Assembly (NCBI GenBank): GCA_030550025.1
Contig: JAUQQC010000010.1
Coordinates: forward strand, 48,506 to 112,505
DNA length: 64,000 nucleotides
DNA from: Acidobacteriota bacterium
GTDB taxonomy: Bacteria; Acidobacteriota; Blastocatellia; HR10
Reading direction: 5' to 3'
Below the pieces are notes generated by a model that saw only the letters and a program-made list of their open reading frames with translations, did not search any database and was not told where the DNA came from. Below are positions 56,787 through 64,000 of this stretch, piece by piece. A program made the translations under genes and the position numbers. Position 1 is the stretch's first letter, and each line of letters starts with the position of its first letter.

Positions 56787-58079
56787 ATGGCCGAGCGCAT
56801 CTATCGCGATCCGGTGCACAACATCATCTCGCTGGAGGAGACGGATCCCGATGACCGGCTCCTCATCCGGTTGATCGATACCCCCGAGTTCCAACGATTG
56901 CGCCGGATCAAGCAGTTGGGATTGGCGCTCTTCACCTATCAAGGGGCTGAGCACAGTCGCTTCTCGCATTCGCTCGGCGTGATGCATCTGATGCGGCGCG
57001 TCCTCGCCCTCCTCGGGCAGCGGCATCCGATCGATCGCGAGACGCGCCTGACGGCTATGTGCGCGGCCTTGCTCCACGACATCGGGCACGGACCGTTCTC
57101 TCACGTTATAGAGGCCGTGCTCGGTTCCCGACATGAGGAGTGGGGAGCGCGGATCGTCCTCGACGAGGGGACACTGATCCATCGCATATTGAGCGAGCGC
57201 GATCGCGAGCTACCTGCGCGAATTGTCGCCGTCTGGCAGCATACCTATCGGCCGCGATTCGTCTCCCAGCTTATCTCCAGTCAGATGGACGTGGATCGCT
57301 TCGACTATCTCCTGCGCGACAGCCTGATGACGGGCGCGAAATACGGCCTCTACGATTTGGAGTGGATCCTTCACACGCTGGAGATCGCGCCCGAGCGAGA
57401 GTGCCTCTACGTCGCGGCTAAAGGCCTTTACGCCGTCGAAGAATATCTGCAGGCGCGCTACTACATGTTCCGCCAGGTCTACTTCCACCGGAACCTGCGG
57501 ACGGCCGAGGCGATGCTTCGCTCCATCTTCCGACGCGCCATTGATCTCATGGCGAGCGATCGCTTGCAGCACATCGTCTCCGATTCGGTGATGGCAAAGG
57601 TCCTGCGACGCGAGTCGCTCTCGACCGAGGAATACCTCGCCTTCGATGATCACGACGTCATGTTCCACGTCAAATGGTGGACGAAGGAGCCCGATCCGAT
57701 CCTGAGCGATCTGGCGAGCGGATTCCTCCATCGCCGCCTCTTCAAGTCCGTGGACATGCAGATTAATGCTGAGCGCCGACGCCGATTCCTTGAGCAGGCG
57801 CGCCGGATCGTCGAAGCCGCCGGGTTCGATCCTCGTTATTATCTGATCGAGGATCGGGCGAGCGATATCCCGTATCTCGGCCCGTATTCCCCAGAGACTT
57901 CGGGGCCGGAGAATCGTATCTACGTCGAGGTGGACGGGGGAAGCCGCACCTTACGCGAGATCACGGAAATCTCCCCCGCGATTCGCCGATTGCGGCGATT
58001 TCATATCGATCGGCTCTGCTTCCCAGAAGCGGTGAACGAGGCCATTCGCACCCTGATGGAACAGGAGGAGAAGGCATGA
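56787..58079 (+). CDS. HD-domain phosphohydrolase (SAMHD1/dNTPase-like)
   Basis: A 430-residue protein of the HD superfamily: [12 protein letters not shown] at the start, [23 protein letters not shown], the metal-binding [12 protein letters not shown] and a later [11 protein letters not shown] aspartate. This is the layout of SAMHD1-like dNTP triphosphohydrolases. The downstream overlapping metallophosphoesterase suggests nucleotide degradation. The stop overlaps the next start by ATGA. Confidence 0.88.
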   Translation: MAERIYRDPVHNIISLEETDPDDRLLIRLIDTPEFQRLRRIKQLGLALFTYQGAEHSRFSHSLGVMHLMRRVLALLGQRHPIDRETRLTAMCAALLHDIGHGPFSHVIEAVLGSRHEEWGARIVLDEGTLIHRILSERDRELPARIVAVWQHTYRPRFVSQLISSQMDVDRFDYLLRDSLMTGAKYGLYDLEWILHTLEIAPERECLYVAAKGLYAVEEYLQARYYMFRQVYFHRNLRTAEAMLRSIFRRAIDLMASDRLQHIVSDSVMAKVLRRESLSTEEYLAFDDHDVMFHVKWWTKEPDPILSDLASGFLHRRLFKSVDMQINAERRRRFLEQARRIVEAAGFDPRYYLIEDRASDIPYLGPYSPETSGPENRIYVEVDGGSRTLREITEISPAIRRLRRFHIDRLCFPEAVNEAIRTLMEQEEKA

Positions 58080-59041
58080 GGGTCTCGCGTCGCGAATTCC
58101 TCACGCGCGGCCTTCGAGCCGGGGTGACGGCGCTCGCCGGAGCGAGCGCTAGGTCGATCGCGCCGGCCATGTTTCGCGGCGAGGAGGAGACGAGGATCAC
58201 GCTCCTGCACACGAATGACGTGCATTCGCGGTTGGAGCCGTTCCCCGACGACGATCCGCAATACGCCGGATTGGGCGGAGCCGCTCGACGCGCCGCGCTC
58301 GTCAAGCGCATTCGCCGGGAGAATCCAAACACGTTGCTTTTGGACGCCGGCGACGCCTTTCAAGGAACGCCATACTACAACCTCTATCGCGGCGAGGCCG
58401 ATTATCAGGTCATGTCGGCTATCGGCTACGATGTCGTCACATTGGGGAATCACGAATTCGACAGCGGTTTGGAGGCGCTCGCTCGGGCCCTCAATTTCGC
58501 GAAGTTCGATGTCGTGTGCGCCAATTACGACTTCCGCGACACGTTGCTGCGGGATCGCATCAAGCCCTATGTCGTGCGAGAGCTCGCAGGCGTACGCATC
58601 GGTATCTTTGGTCTTGGGATCGCCTTGGAGGGGTTGGTGCCGGAGCCACATCGCGTGGGCGTGCGCTACTACGATCCCCTGGCGACGGCGCGCGCCATGG
58701 TTCGCACGCTCAAGGAGCGCGAGGAAGCACTGCTCATCATCTGCCTCTCGCACCTGGGGCTGTACGATGAATCCGAGCGGCTGCGAACGGTTCCGCCCCC
58801 TATCGGCGATCGCGAGATCGCAAGAGCGGTCGAAGGGATTGATGTGATCATCGGTGGACATACGCATACGTTCATGAAAGAGCCGGAGCTCGTCCGTCGC
58901 CCGAGCGGCGGAACGACGCTCATCTTTCAGGTGGGATTCGGCGGCATCGTCTTGGGCCGTCTGGATCTCTTCATCCGCGAGCGGCGACTCGTTGGCTTCC
59001 GGGGAAGCGCGCTGCCGATCTCCGGGCGCGCGCTCGCTTGA
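58076..59041 (+). CDS. Tat-exported metallophosphoesterase (5'-nucleotidase-like)
   Basis: A 321-residue protein: twin-arginine signal ([12 protein letters not shown], then a hydrophobic Ala/Gly stretch), then calcineurin-like motifs in order [29 protein letters not shown] and GGHTHTF. It matches the N-terminal catalytic domain of UshA/5'-nucleotidases but lacks the usual C-terminal substrate-binding domain, since family members are about 500-550 residues. Substrate specificity is therefore open. It is coupled to the HD gene upstream. Confidence 0.85.
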   Translation: MRVSRREFLTRGLRAGVTALAGASARSIAPAMFRGEEETRITLLHTNDVHSRLEPFPDDDPQYAGLGGAARRAALVKRIRRENPNTLLLDAGDAFQGTPYYNLYRGEADYQVMSAIGYDVVTLGNHEFDSGLEALARALNFAKFDVVCANYDFRDTLLRDRIKPYVVRELAGVRIGIFGLGIALEGLVPEPHRVGVRYYDPLATARAMVRTLKEREEALLIICLSHLGLYDESERLRTVPPPIGDREIARAVEGIDVIIGGHTHTFMKEPELVRRPSGGTTLIFQVGFGGIVLGRLDLFIRERRLVGFRGSALPISGRALA

Positions 59042-59055
59042 AGGAGAAGACCGAT

Positions 59056-59667
59056 GTGACGCGGCCGATCATCACCGAAGCCGATATCCTGGCTCTAGAA
59101 CCGGGAACGGCGTTCTCAGTCCCGCCGGATGCGCTCATTACACCGGCCGCGCAGGACCGCGCGCGAGAGCGCGGGATCGAGATCCGCCGGAGTCCCAACC
59201 CGTCTCGCGAGGCGGTCGCTCTCGGCGCCGATCATGCTGGGTTCGCGCTCAAGGAGAAGCTCAAGGCGTGGTTGATCGCGCTGGGATACGAGGTGCGCGA
59301 TTTCGGGACCTTCGACGAGCGGCCGGTGGATTATCCCGACATTGCGCATCGCGTCGCGCGAGCCGTCTCCCGCGGGGAGATCGCACGTGCCATCTTGCTG
59401 GACGGGGCGGGCATCGGTTCCTGCATCGTCGCCAATAAGCTGCCGGGCGTGCGCGCCGCTCTCTGCTATGATCGCGCGACCGCTCGGAATAGTCGCGAGC
59501 ATAATGACGCGAACGTCTTGACGCTCGGCGCACGCTTGCTCGATGAGGTGACGGCACGAGAGATCGTTTTGGTGTGGCTCACGCATCACTTGACCGAGGA
59601 GCGGCATCGGCGCCGCATCGAGAAGATCCGCGACATCGAGCGCCGATATCTGCGGGGCGTCGAGTGA
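59056..59667 (+). CDS. rpiB: Ribose-5-phosphate isomerase B with N-terminal extension
   Basis: A 203-residue protein. The RpiB/LacA core occupies about 55-195: GADHAGFALKEKLKAWL, DGAGIGSCIVANKLPGVRAALCYD and EHNDANVLTLGARL. An extra N-terminal segment of about 50 residues (ITEADILALEPG ... LITPAAQDRARERGIEI) resembles a module found in front of RpiB or in microcompartment-type proteins. The GTG start at 59056 has AGGAG 9 bases upstream; TTG at 59038 is an alternative without SD. Confidence 0.86.
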   Translation: MTRPIITEADILALEPGTAFSVPPDALITPAAQDRARERGIEIRRSPNPSREAVALGADHAGFALKEKLKAWLIALGYEVRDFGTFDERPVDYPDIAHRVARAVSRGEIARAILLDGAGIGSCIVANKLPGVRAALCYDRATARNSREHNDANVLTLGARLLDEVTAREIVLVWLTHHLTEERHRRRIEKIRDIERRYLRGVE

Positions 59668-60581
59668 GCGCAATTCCCGCATCTCACTCCGAAAAGATGT
59701 TGTACTTACCCTGCGATCTTTGTGGTGGAACGGATGTGCGATTCCTGCTGGCGTGTGAGCGGCTGGATGGGCCGCTTGTGCGATGCCGACAGTGCGGTTT
59801 GGTCTACGTGGGGGAGCGACGAGAAGACTTCACCTTCTCGCGCTTCGATCCCGAGCGCTCGCGCCGCTTGGCCGAGCGCGTGAGAGCCCTCGAACTGGTG
59901 GACGAAGAGGTCGAGGCGCGCGAAGCACCCGTGCGAGAGCGGGTGATGGCCGAGCGCTTACAATGGGTGCAGCGCTTCATCGCGTCCGGACGACTCTTGG
60001 AGCTCGGATGCGCGGAGGGCACGTTTTTGAAGTTGGCCGCTCGCGCGGGATTCCACGCGCACGGGATCGAGCCCGATCCGGTGACGAGCGCGCTGGCTCG
60101 GCAGTGTCCCGATATCGTCGTCTTCCCCGGCACGCTCGCCGATGCTCAGTATCCGGCCGCCTCCTTCGATGTCATCGTCCTCTTCCACGTGCTAGAGCAT
60201 CTGGACTCGCCGCGAAGGACGCTTCACGAACTCCATCGCCTTTTGCGCCCCGGCGGGATCCTCGTCATCGAGACGCCCAATATCGCCTCGCTCTGGTTCT
60301 ATCTCCTCGGCCGACGGTGGCGACAGTTCATCCCCGATCATTACTACTTCTTCTCGCCCGCCACGTTGACGCGACTCCTTGAGGAGAGCGGATTCCGCCC
60401 GCTCGCGCTCACCCATCCGAAGCGAATCGTGAGCCTGCGACTTCTGACTGATCGCGTGAGACGCCTCTCCCCTCTGGCCGGACGACTCCTCATGCGGGCA
60501 ATCACCCGAATGGGATGGGAAGCACGAACGCTCATCCTCCGCCCCAGCGACGTCCTACTCGCTTCGGCCGCGAAAACATAA
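59664..60581 (+). CDS. Zinc-ribbon class I SAM-dependent methyltransferase
   Basis: A 305-residue protein. An N-terminal four-cysteine zinc ribbon (CDLCGG and CRQCGLVYV) is followed by a Methyltransf_23-type SAM fold: LLELGCAEGTFLKLA, DVIVLFHVLEHLDSP, LRPGGILVIETPN. Such proteins methylate sugars or lipids in surface-glycan loci. The GTG at 59664 overlaps the rpiB stop (GTGA); ATG at 59697 is an alternative lacking SD. It ends 5 bases before the first CRISPR repeat. Confidence 0.85.
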   Translation: MSAIPASHSEKMLYLPCDLCGGTDVRFLLACERLDGPLVRCRQCGLVYVGERREDFTFSRFDPERSRRLAERVRALELVDEEVEAREAPVRERVMAERLQWVQRFIASGRLLELGCAEGTFLKLAARAGFHAHGIEPDPVTSALARQCPDIVVFPGTLADAQYPAASFDVIVLFHVLEHLDSPRRTLHELHRLLRPGGILVIETPNIASLWFYLLGRRWRQFIPDHYYFFSPATLTRLLEESGFRPLALTHPKRIVSLRLLTDRVRRLSPLAGRLLMRAITRMGWEARTLILRPSDVLLASAAKT

Positions 60582-60586
60582 TCCCC

Positions 60587-60616
60587 CCTTCAATCCCACC
60601 TTGGTTCGATTAGCAC
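60587..60616 (-). repeat. Degenerate terminal CRISPR repeat
   Basis: The leftmost copy begins CCTTCAATCC instead of GTTTCAATCC; the remaining 28 bases are unchanged. Terminal decay is typical of the leader-distal end. Confidence 0.85.
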
Positions 60617-63527
60617 TCGAGCTCTCGATGGAGATCCTCCGTCCGGACTACAGTTTCAATCCCACCTTGGTTCGATTAGCACTAAACGGCCCCGTTCATT
60701 ACCGTATCTCGTACAGCTGTTTCAATCCCACCTTGGTTCGATTAGCACGAGAGGGACACTGGTGGGGAAGAGCAGAAAACTTAGGTTTCAATCCCACCTT
60801 GGTTCGATTAGCACTCATCTTGTCTCAAGTGTTGGAGCGACCACAAGACGTTTCAATCCCACCTTGGTTCGATTAGCACTGGACGGTTGCGCGATCACCC
60901 CCGCGCAGTTCTCCCTGTTTCAATCCCACCTTGGTTCGATTAGCACTTGCCCGGAGAAGGCGTATTCCGCTCCCCCCATATCGGGTTTCAATCCCACCTT
61001 GGTTCGATTAGCACAAGAGGCCGAGCCGTGTCGTGAGATTGCCACGCCGAGTTTCAATCCCACCTTGGTTCGATTAGCACCAACGGCATGCGGTCGCTGG
61101 CGGAACCCCTGTTGAGGGTTTCAATCCCACCTTGGTTCGATTAGCACCGGTCGAACGACCGGAATCGTTGCGAATCATCCCAGTTTCAATCCCACCTTGG
61201 TTCGATTAGCACCTACTTGCTGAGCGGAGTAATAGGGAGGAACTGATAGTTTCAATCCCACCTTGGTTCGATTAGCACGACCGAGAGGTCGTTCTTGAAG
61301 AAGTGTATTTCCACGTTTCAATCCCACCTTGGTTCGATTAGCACCCATCAACGGGTCCTCAGCTTCCCATTTCATCATATAGTTTCAATCCCACCTTGGT
61401 TCGATTAGCACGGGGCGGAAGTGGAAGCCCCTTCCCCTTGCCCCCCGTTTCAATCCCACCTTGGTTCGATTAGCACCTGTTTAAATTCAAGGACTTACAA
61501 ATAGGGCGCACCGTTTCAATCCCACCTTGGTTCGATTAGCACTTGAGTGAGCTGAAGCGGCTATTCGGCGACGACGTGCGTTTCAATCCCACCTTGGTTC
61601 GATTAGCACATGGACGATTTGCTGGGAATTCCAGAATTCGTGCCGGGTTTCAATCCCACCTTGGTTCGATTAGCACCGAAGCTGCGAGGGCAACGCAAAT
61701 GCCTACTCCCGAGTTTCAATCCCACCTTGGTTCGATTAGCACGGGTCCGCAAGAGGGGTCTGGGCTGGCCCCGTCTTTGTTTCAATCCCACCTTGGTTCG
61801 ATTAGCACGAATCCGCACGCCCGAGCTTCACCAGCGCGACCTTGGTTTCAATCCCACCTTGGTTCGATTAGCACTGGGTGGGGGGGACGGTGGGTACACA
61901 CACCCCATTGTTTCAATCCCACCTTGGTTCGATTAGCACGAATCCGAACGTTCTCGCCGGGACATTCTTCTCGAATGTTTCAATCCCACCTTGGTTCGAT
62001 TAGCACGCGGTAACGGATACCGACGCAAGATCGCATCCCGTCGTTTCAATCCCACCTTGGTTCGATTAGCACCGTCGAGCCAGAGGATTTTCTCGGCCCG
62101 TTCGACTTGTTTCAATCCCACCTTGGTTCGATTAGCACATTTGGGGGCCACGGGAATGGTCCTCCTTTGAGGACGTTTCAATCCCACCTTGGTTCGATTA
62201 GCACCGGCGGTCGTGGTTGACCGAAAAAGACCACGTAATCAGTTTCAATCCCACCTTGGTTCGATTAGCACGAACAGCCTCTCAATCTCGGCCAACACCT
62301 GATCGCTCGTTTCAATCCCACCTTGGTTCGATTAGCACAATTGGGGAATTCCCCGAGGAATCCCTCGAAAATCTTGTTTCAATCCCACCTTGGTTCGATT
62401 AGCACCGAGGTCGTCACTACTGGTCGGGTGTATCGGTTCGTGTTTCAATCCCACCTTGGTTCGATTAGCACCAAGACCTTCACCGGATTCGTCTCAATCC
62501 CCACCGTGTTTCAATCCCACCTTGGTTCGATTAGCACGAATACGTATTCCGTGTGCGCGTCGCTGGTAGACCGGTTTCAATCCCACCTTGGTTCGATTAG
62601 CACAGTAATATTCAAATTCATCCCGTGTGGCTTCGTCCAGTTTCAATCCCACCTTGGTTCGATTAGCACCGGATTTCAAAGAAATCGAAGAACGATTGCG
62701 CACGCGTTTCAATCCCACCTTGGTTCGATTAGCACCCGTCGCCGCAGCCGCCAACACAGTCGCAAGCACAAGTTTCAATCCCACCTTGGTTCGATTAGCA
62801 CGATCGTCGAGAGCGCGACCATCCTCACAGTGGAAGGGTTTCAATCCCACCTTGGTTCGATTAGCACGTCGTCAATGACTATCGCGCACCGTAGCTGCGA
62901 GAGGTTTCAATCCCACCTTGGTTCGATTAGCACCGAGCTTCTGATCGCCGCGCGATGTCCGGCTCGCGCAGTTTCAATCCCACCTTGGTTCGATTAGCAC
63001 CACCCACACGTTTTCGATAGCGGCGAACTCTGCCTCGTTTCAATCCCACCTTGGTTCGATTAGCACGCGGCGAACTCTGCCTCGGGAGCGCGCCGCGCGT
63101 CGGTTTCAATCCCACCTTGGTTCGATTAGCACTATACGCACCCTGTCGATCTTCATATCTCCCTCCTTTGTTTCAATCCCACCTTGGTTCGATTAGCACT
63201 TAACCTGCTGAAACTGTTACTTGATGAGTTAATCAGTTTCAATCCCACCTTGGTTCGATTAGCACCGACTTCACCCGCTCAACGCGAAAGCTAGATAGTG
63301 GTTTCAATCCCACCTTGGTTCGATTAGCACGCTTGTCGAGGTCAAAAAGGACGTGAGCGATGAGTTGTTTCAATCCCACCTTGGTTCGATTAGCACCCAT
63401 TGACCCGGCCGGGTTAGCGAACCCCTCCCTTGTTTCAATCCCACCTTGGTTCGATTAGCACCCACGAGTTTGTCTAACTTCTCCGTAACCTCAACCTGTT
63501 TCAATCCCACCTTGGTTCGATTAGCAC
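60587..63527 (-). CRISPR. CRISPR array, 45 repeats and 44 spacers
   Basis: A 30-base repeat (plus strand begins GTTTCAATCC, ends TTCGATTAGCAC) is found 45 times with 44 spacers of 35-38 bases. Copies 2-45 look identical; copy 1 (60587-60616) has its first two bases changed from GT to CC, marking the old trailer end. Read on the minus strand the repeat ends ATTGAAAC, the usual crRNA 5' handle of type I-B/III systems, so transcription is leftward from the leader at 63528 onward. No cas genes are in the window, so type assignment rests on the repeat alone. Confidence 0.97.
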
Positions 63528-63600
63528 CCCAAAGAATTTGGCCGAAAAAGACCAAATTCCAGCCAAATTATGCCGTCGACCCTCGGTAGCTGTCAAGAGA
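63528..63600 (-). promoter_or_regulatory. CRISPR leader with embedded promoter
   Basis: A moderately AT-rich stretch next to the youngest repeat. On the minus strand TTGACA (63596-63591), an 18-base spacer and CATAAT (63572-63567) form a promoter about 40 bases from the first transcribed repeat (ending 63527). No convincing open frame. Confidence 0.65.
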
Positions 63601-63807
63601 GTGGGGAACGACGGCACACAGGAAATTCTATCCCAATTCGTCTTGGCCAGATGTGCTGTCGGAACGACACCATGATCCCCAACTAGCCTGGCCATACCGC
63701 TATGTGCTCGGAGATCGCTGGAGTGGGAGTGAAACCGAGGCGGTGCTCGATACAAGACCGCTTCCTCGTTCATTTGTTCAACCACGATGGGAGAAATCAC
63801 GCATCAG

Positions 63808-63904
63808 CGCTCTTAAGCATCATGCTGAGTGGGGCATCATGCATCGCGGACTCTCCTGTAATCTGTTACCATCCGCTCTTAAGCATCATGCTGAGTGGGG
63901 CATC
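63808..63904. repeat. Pair of 31-bp direct repeats, 66-bp period
   Basis: Identical 31-base copies at 63808-63838 and 63874-63904 (beginning CGCTCTTAAGC, ending GTGGGGCATC) separated by a unique 35-base interval. Each contains a near-palindrome AGCAT-C-ATGCT. The repeat and spacer sizes match CRISPR geometry, but the sequence is unrelated to the main array repeat. Confidence 0.7.
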
Positions 63905-63920
63905 CTTCGTTTAGTCCCCC

Positions 63921-64000
63921 GGTGGAAAAGTAAAACGATCACGAGGTTCGATCTCAAGGTCAGCAGCGAGGTTCGCCGCCTCAATGGTGGAAAAGTAAAA
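63921..64000. repeat. Direct repeats GGTGGAAAAGTAAAA, 65-bp period, at the window edge
   Basis: Copies at 63921-63935 and 63986-64000 (the second may continue past the edge). CGAGGTTCG also occurs twice between them. Multiple internal direct repeats of this kind are typical of IS21-family element ends, so a transposon may begin here; this is inference. Confidence 0.55.

Larger units (their letters stand above)
63601..64000. other. Non-coding region right of the CRISPR leader
   Basis: About 400 bases without a recognisable gene; short frames on both strands have no ribosome site or family similarity. It contains two separate direct-repeat pairs, listed individually, and runs off the window. 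Confidence 0.55.

Noticed and set aside
60601..63115. Open frames encoding repeated FNPTLVRLA / FQSHLGSIST / ANRTKVGLK peptides
   Set aside because: These are translations of the CRISPR repeat in different frames, not repeat proteins.
63501..63800. A 99-codon minus-strand frame over the CRISPR leader
   Set aside because: It covers the leader promoter and last repeat, has no SD and no recognisable domain; a decayed gene cannot be excluded.

Overview
The window is GC-rich, densely coded bacterial chromosome. Short intergenic gaps, many 4-base ATGA start/stop overlaps, strong Shine-Dalgarno sequences, a complete aerobic respiratory module, a Tat-type signal and a 45-repeat CRISPR array point to an aerobic, possibly thermophilic Gram-negative (it has a TonB-type protein, a small beta-barrel protein and Mpl). 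The overall style resembles Acidobacteriota, but this is inference from gene content; there is no rRNA gene here to test it.

Layout. 1-144: start of an outgoing amidohydrolase. 593-7162: a bc-type quinol oxidase module (Rieske, split b6-type cytochrome b, an eight-haem c-type cytochrome) followed by a cupredoxin-like lipoprotein. 7264-13716: haem A synthesis (ctaA, ctaB) facing a leftward cytochrome c oxidase operon (subunits II, I, two III-like, IV and a small CxxC membrane protein). 13906-14862: an unknown helical membrane protein. 14868-18573: proS plus two MetE-core proteins, one with the full zinc site and one without it. 18642-22746: holB, tmk, hfq, miaA, a 27-residue membrane peptide and a TonB-like protein, all leftward. 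22873-25596: Gfo/Idh/MocA oxidoreductase divergent from a GT39 glycosyltransferase. 25727-31523: hsp20, rpoD, rho, a small exported protein and comM. 31527-33442: an MFS transporter coupled to a C26-type amidohydrolase that has lost its nucleophile. 33591-37920: GT4 glycosyltransferase, ComEA-like HhH protein, mpl and convergent rlmN.

38104-38431 holds two tandem paralogous 34-35 residue membrane peptides behind a near-consensus promoter. 38550-45456 carries rsmD, an outer-membrane barrel protein, a gamma-carbonic-anhydrase-like protein, hisS, aspS and an endonuclease-type mutL. groEL stands alone on the minus strand, followed by tRNA-Lys(TTT), a TPR protein, and a transport/stress cluster (APC permease, small membrane protein, membrane-anchored UspA, double-RCK TrkA). 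prmA, rsmE, mtnA, tsaD, an HD phosphohydrolase, a Tat-exported metallophosphoesterase, rpiB and a zinc-ribbon methyltransferase complete the coding part.

60587-63527 is a CRISPR array (45 repeats of 30 bp, 44 spacers of 35-38 bp). Repeat orientation, a degenerate left-terminal repeat and a promoter to the right all indicate leftward transcription from a leader at about 63528-63600. No cas gene is present in the window. Beyond the leader lie two unrelated direct-repeat pairs (periods 66 and 65 bp) running off the edge. The parts I judge most worth following up are the paired small membrane peptides, the overlapping spacers, the zinc-less MetE paralogue, the nucleophile-less C26 protein and the repeat pairs next to the CRISPR leader.
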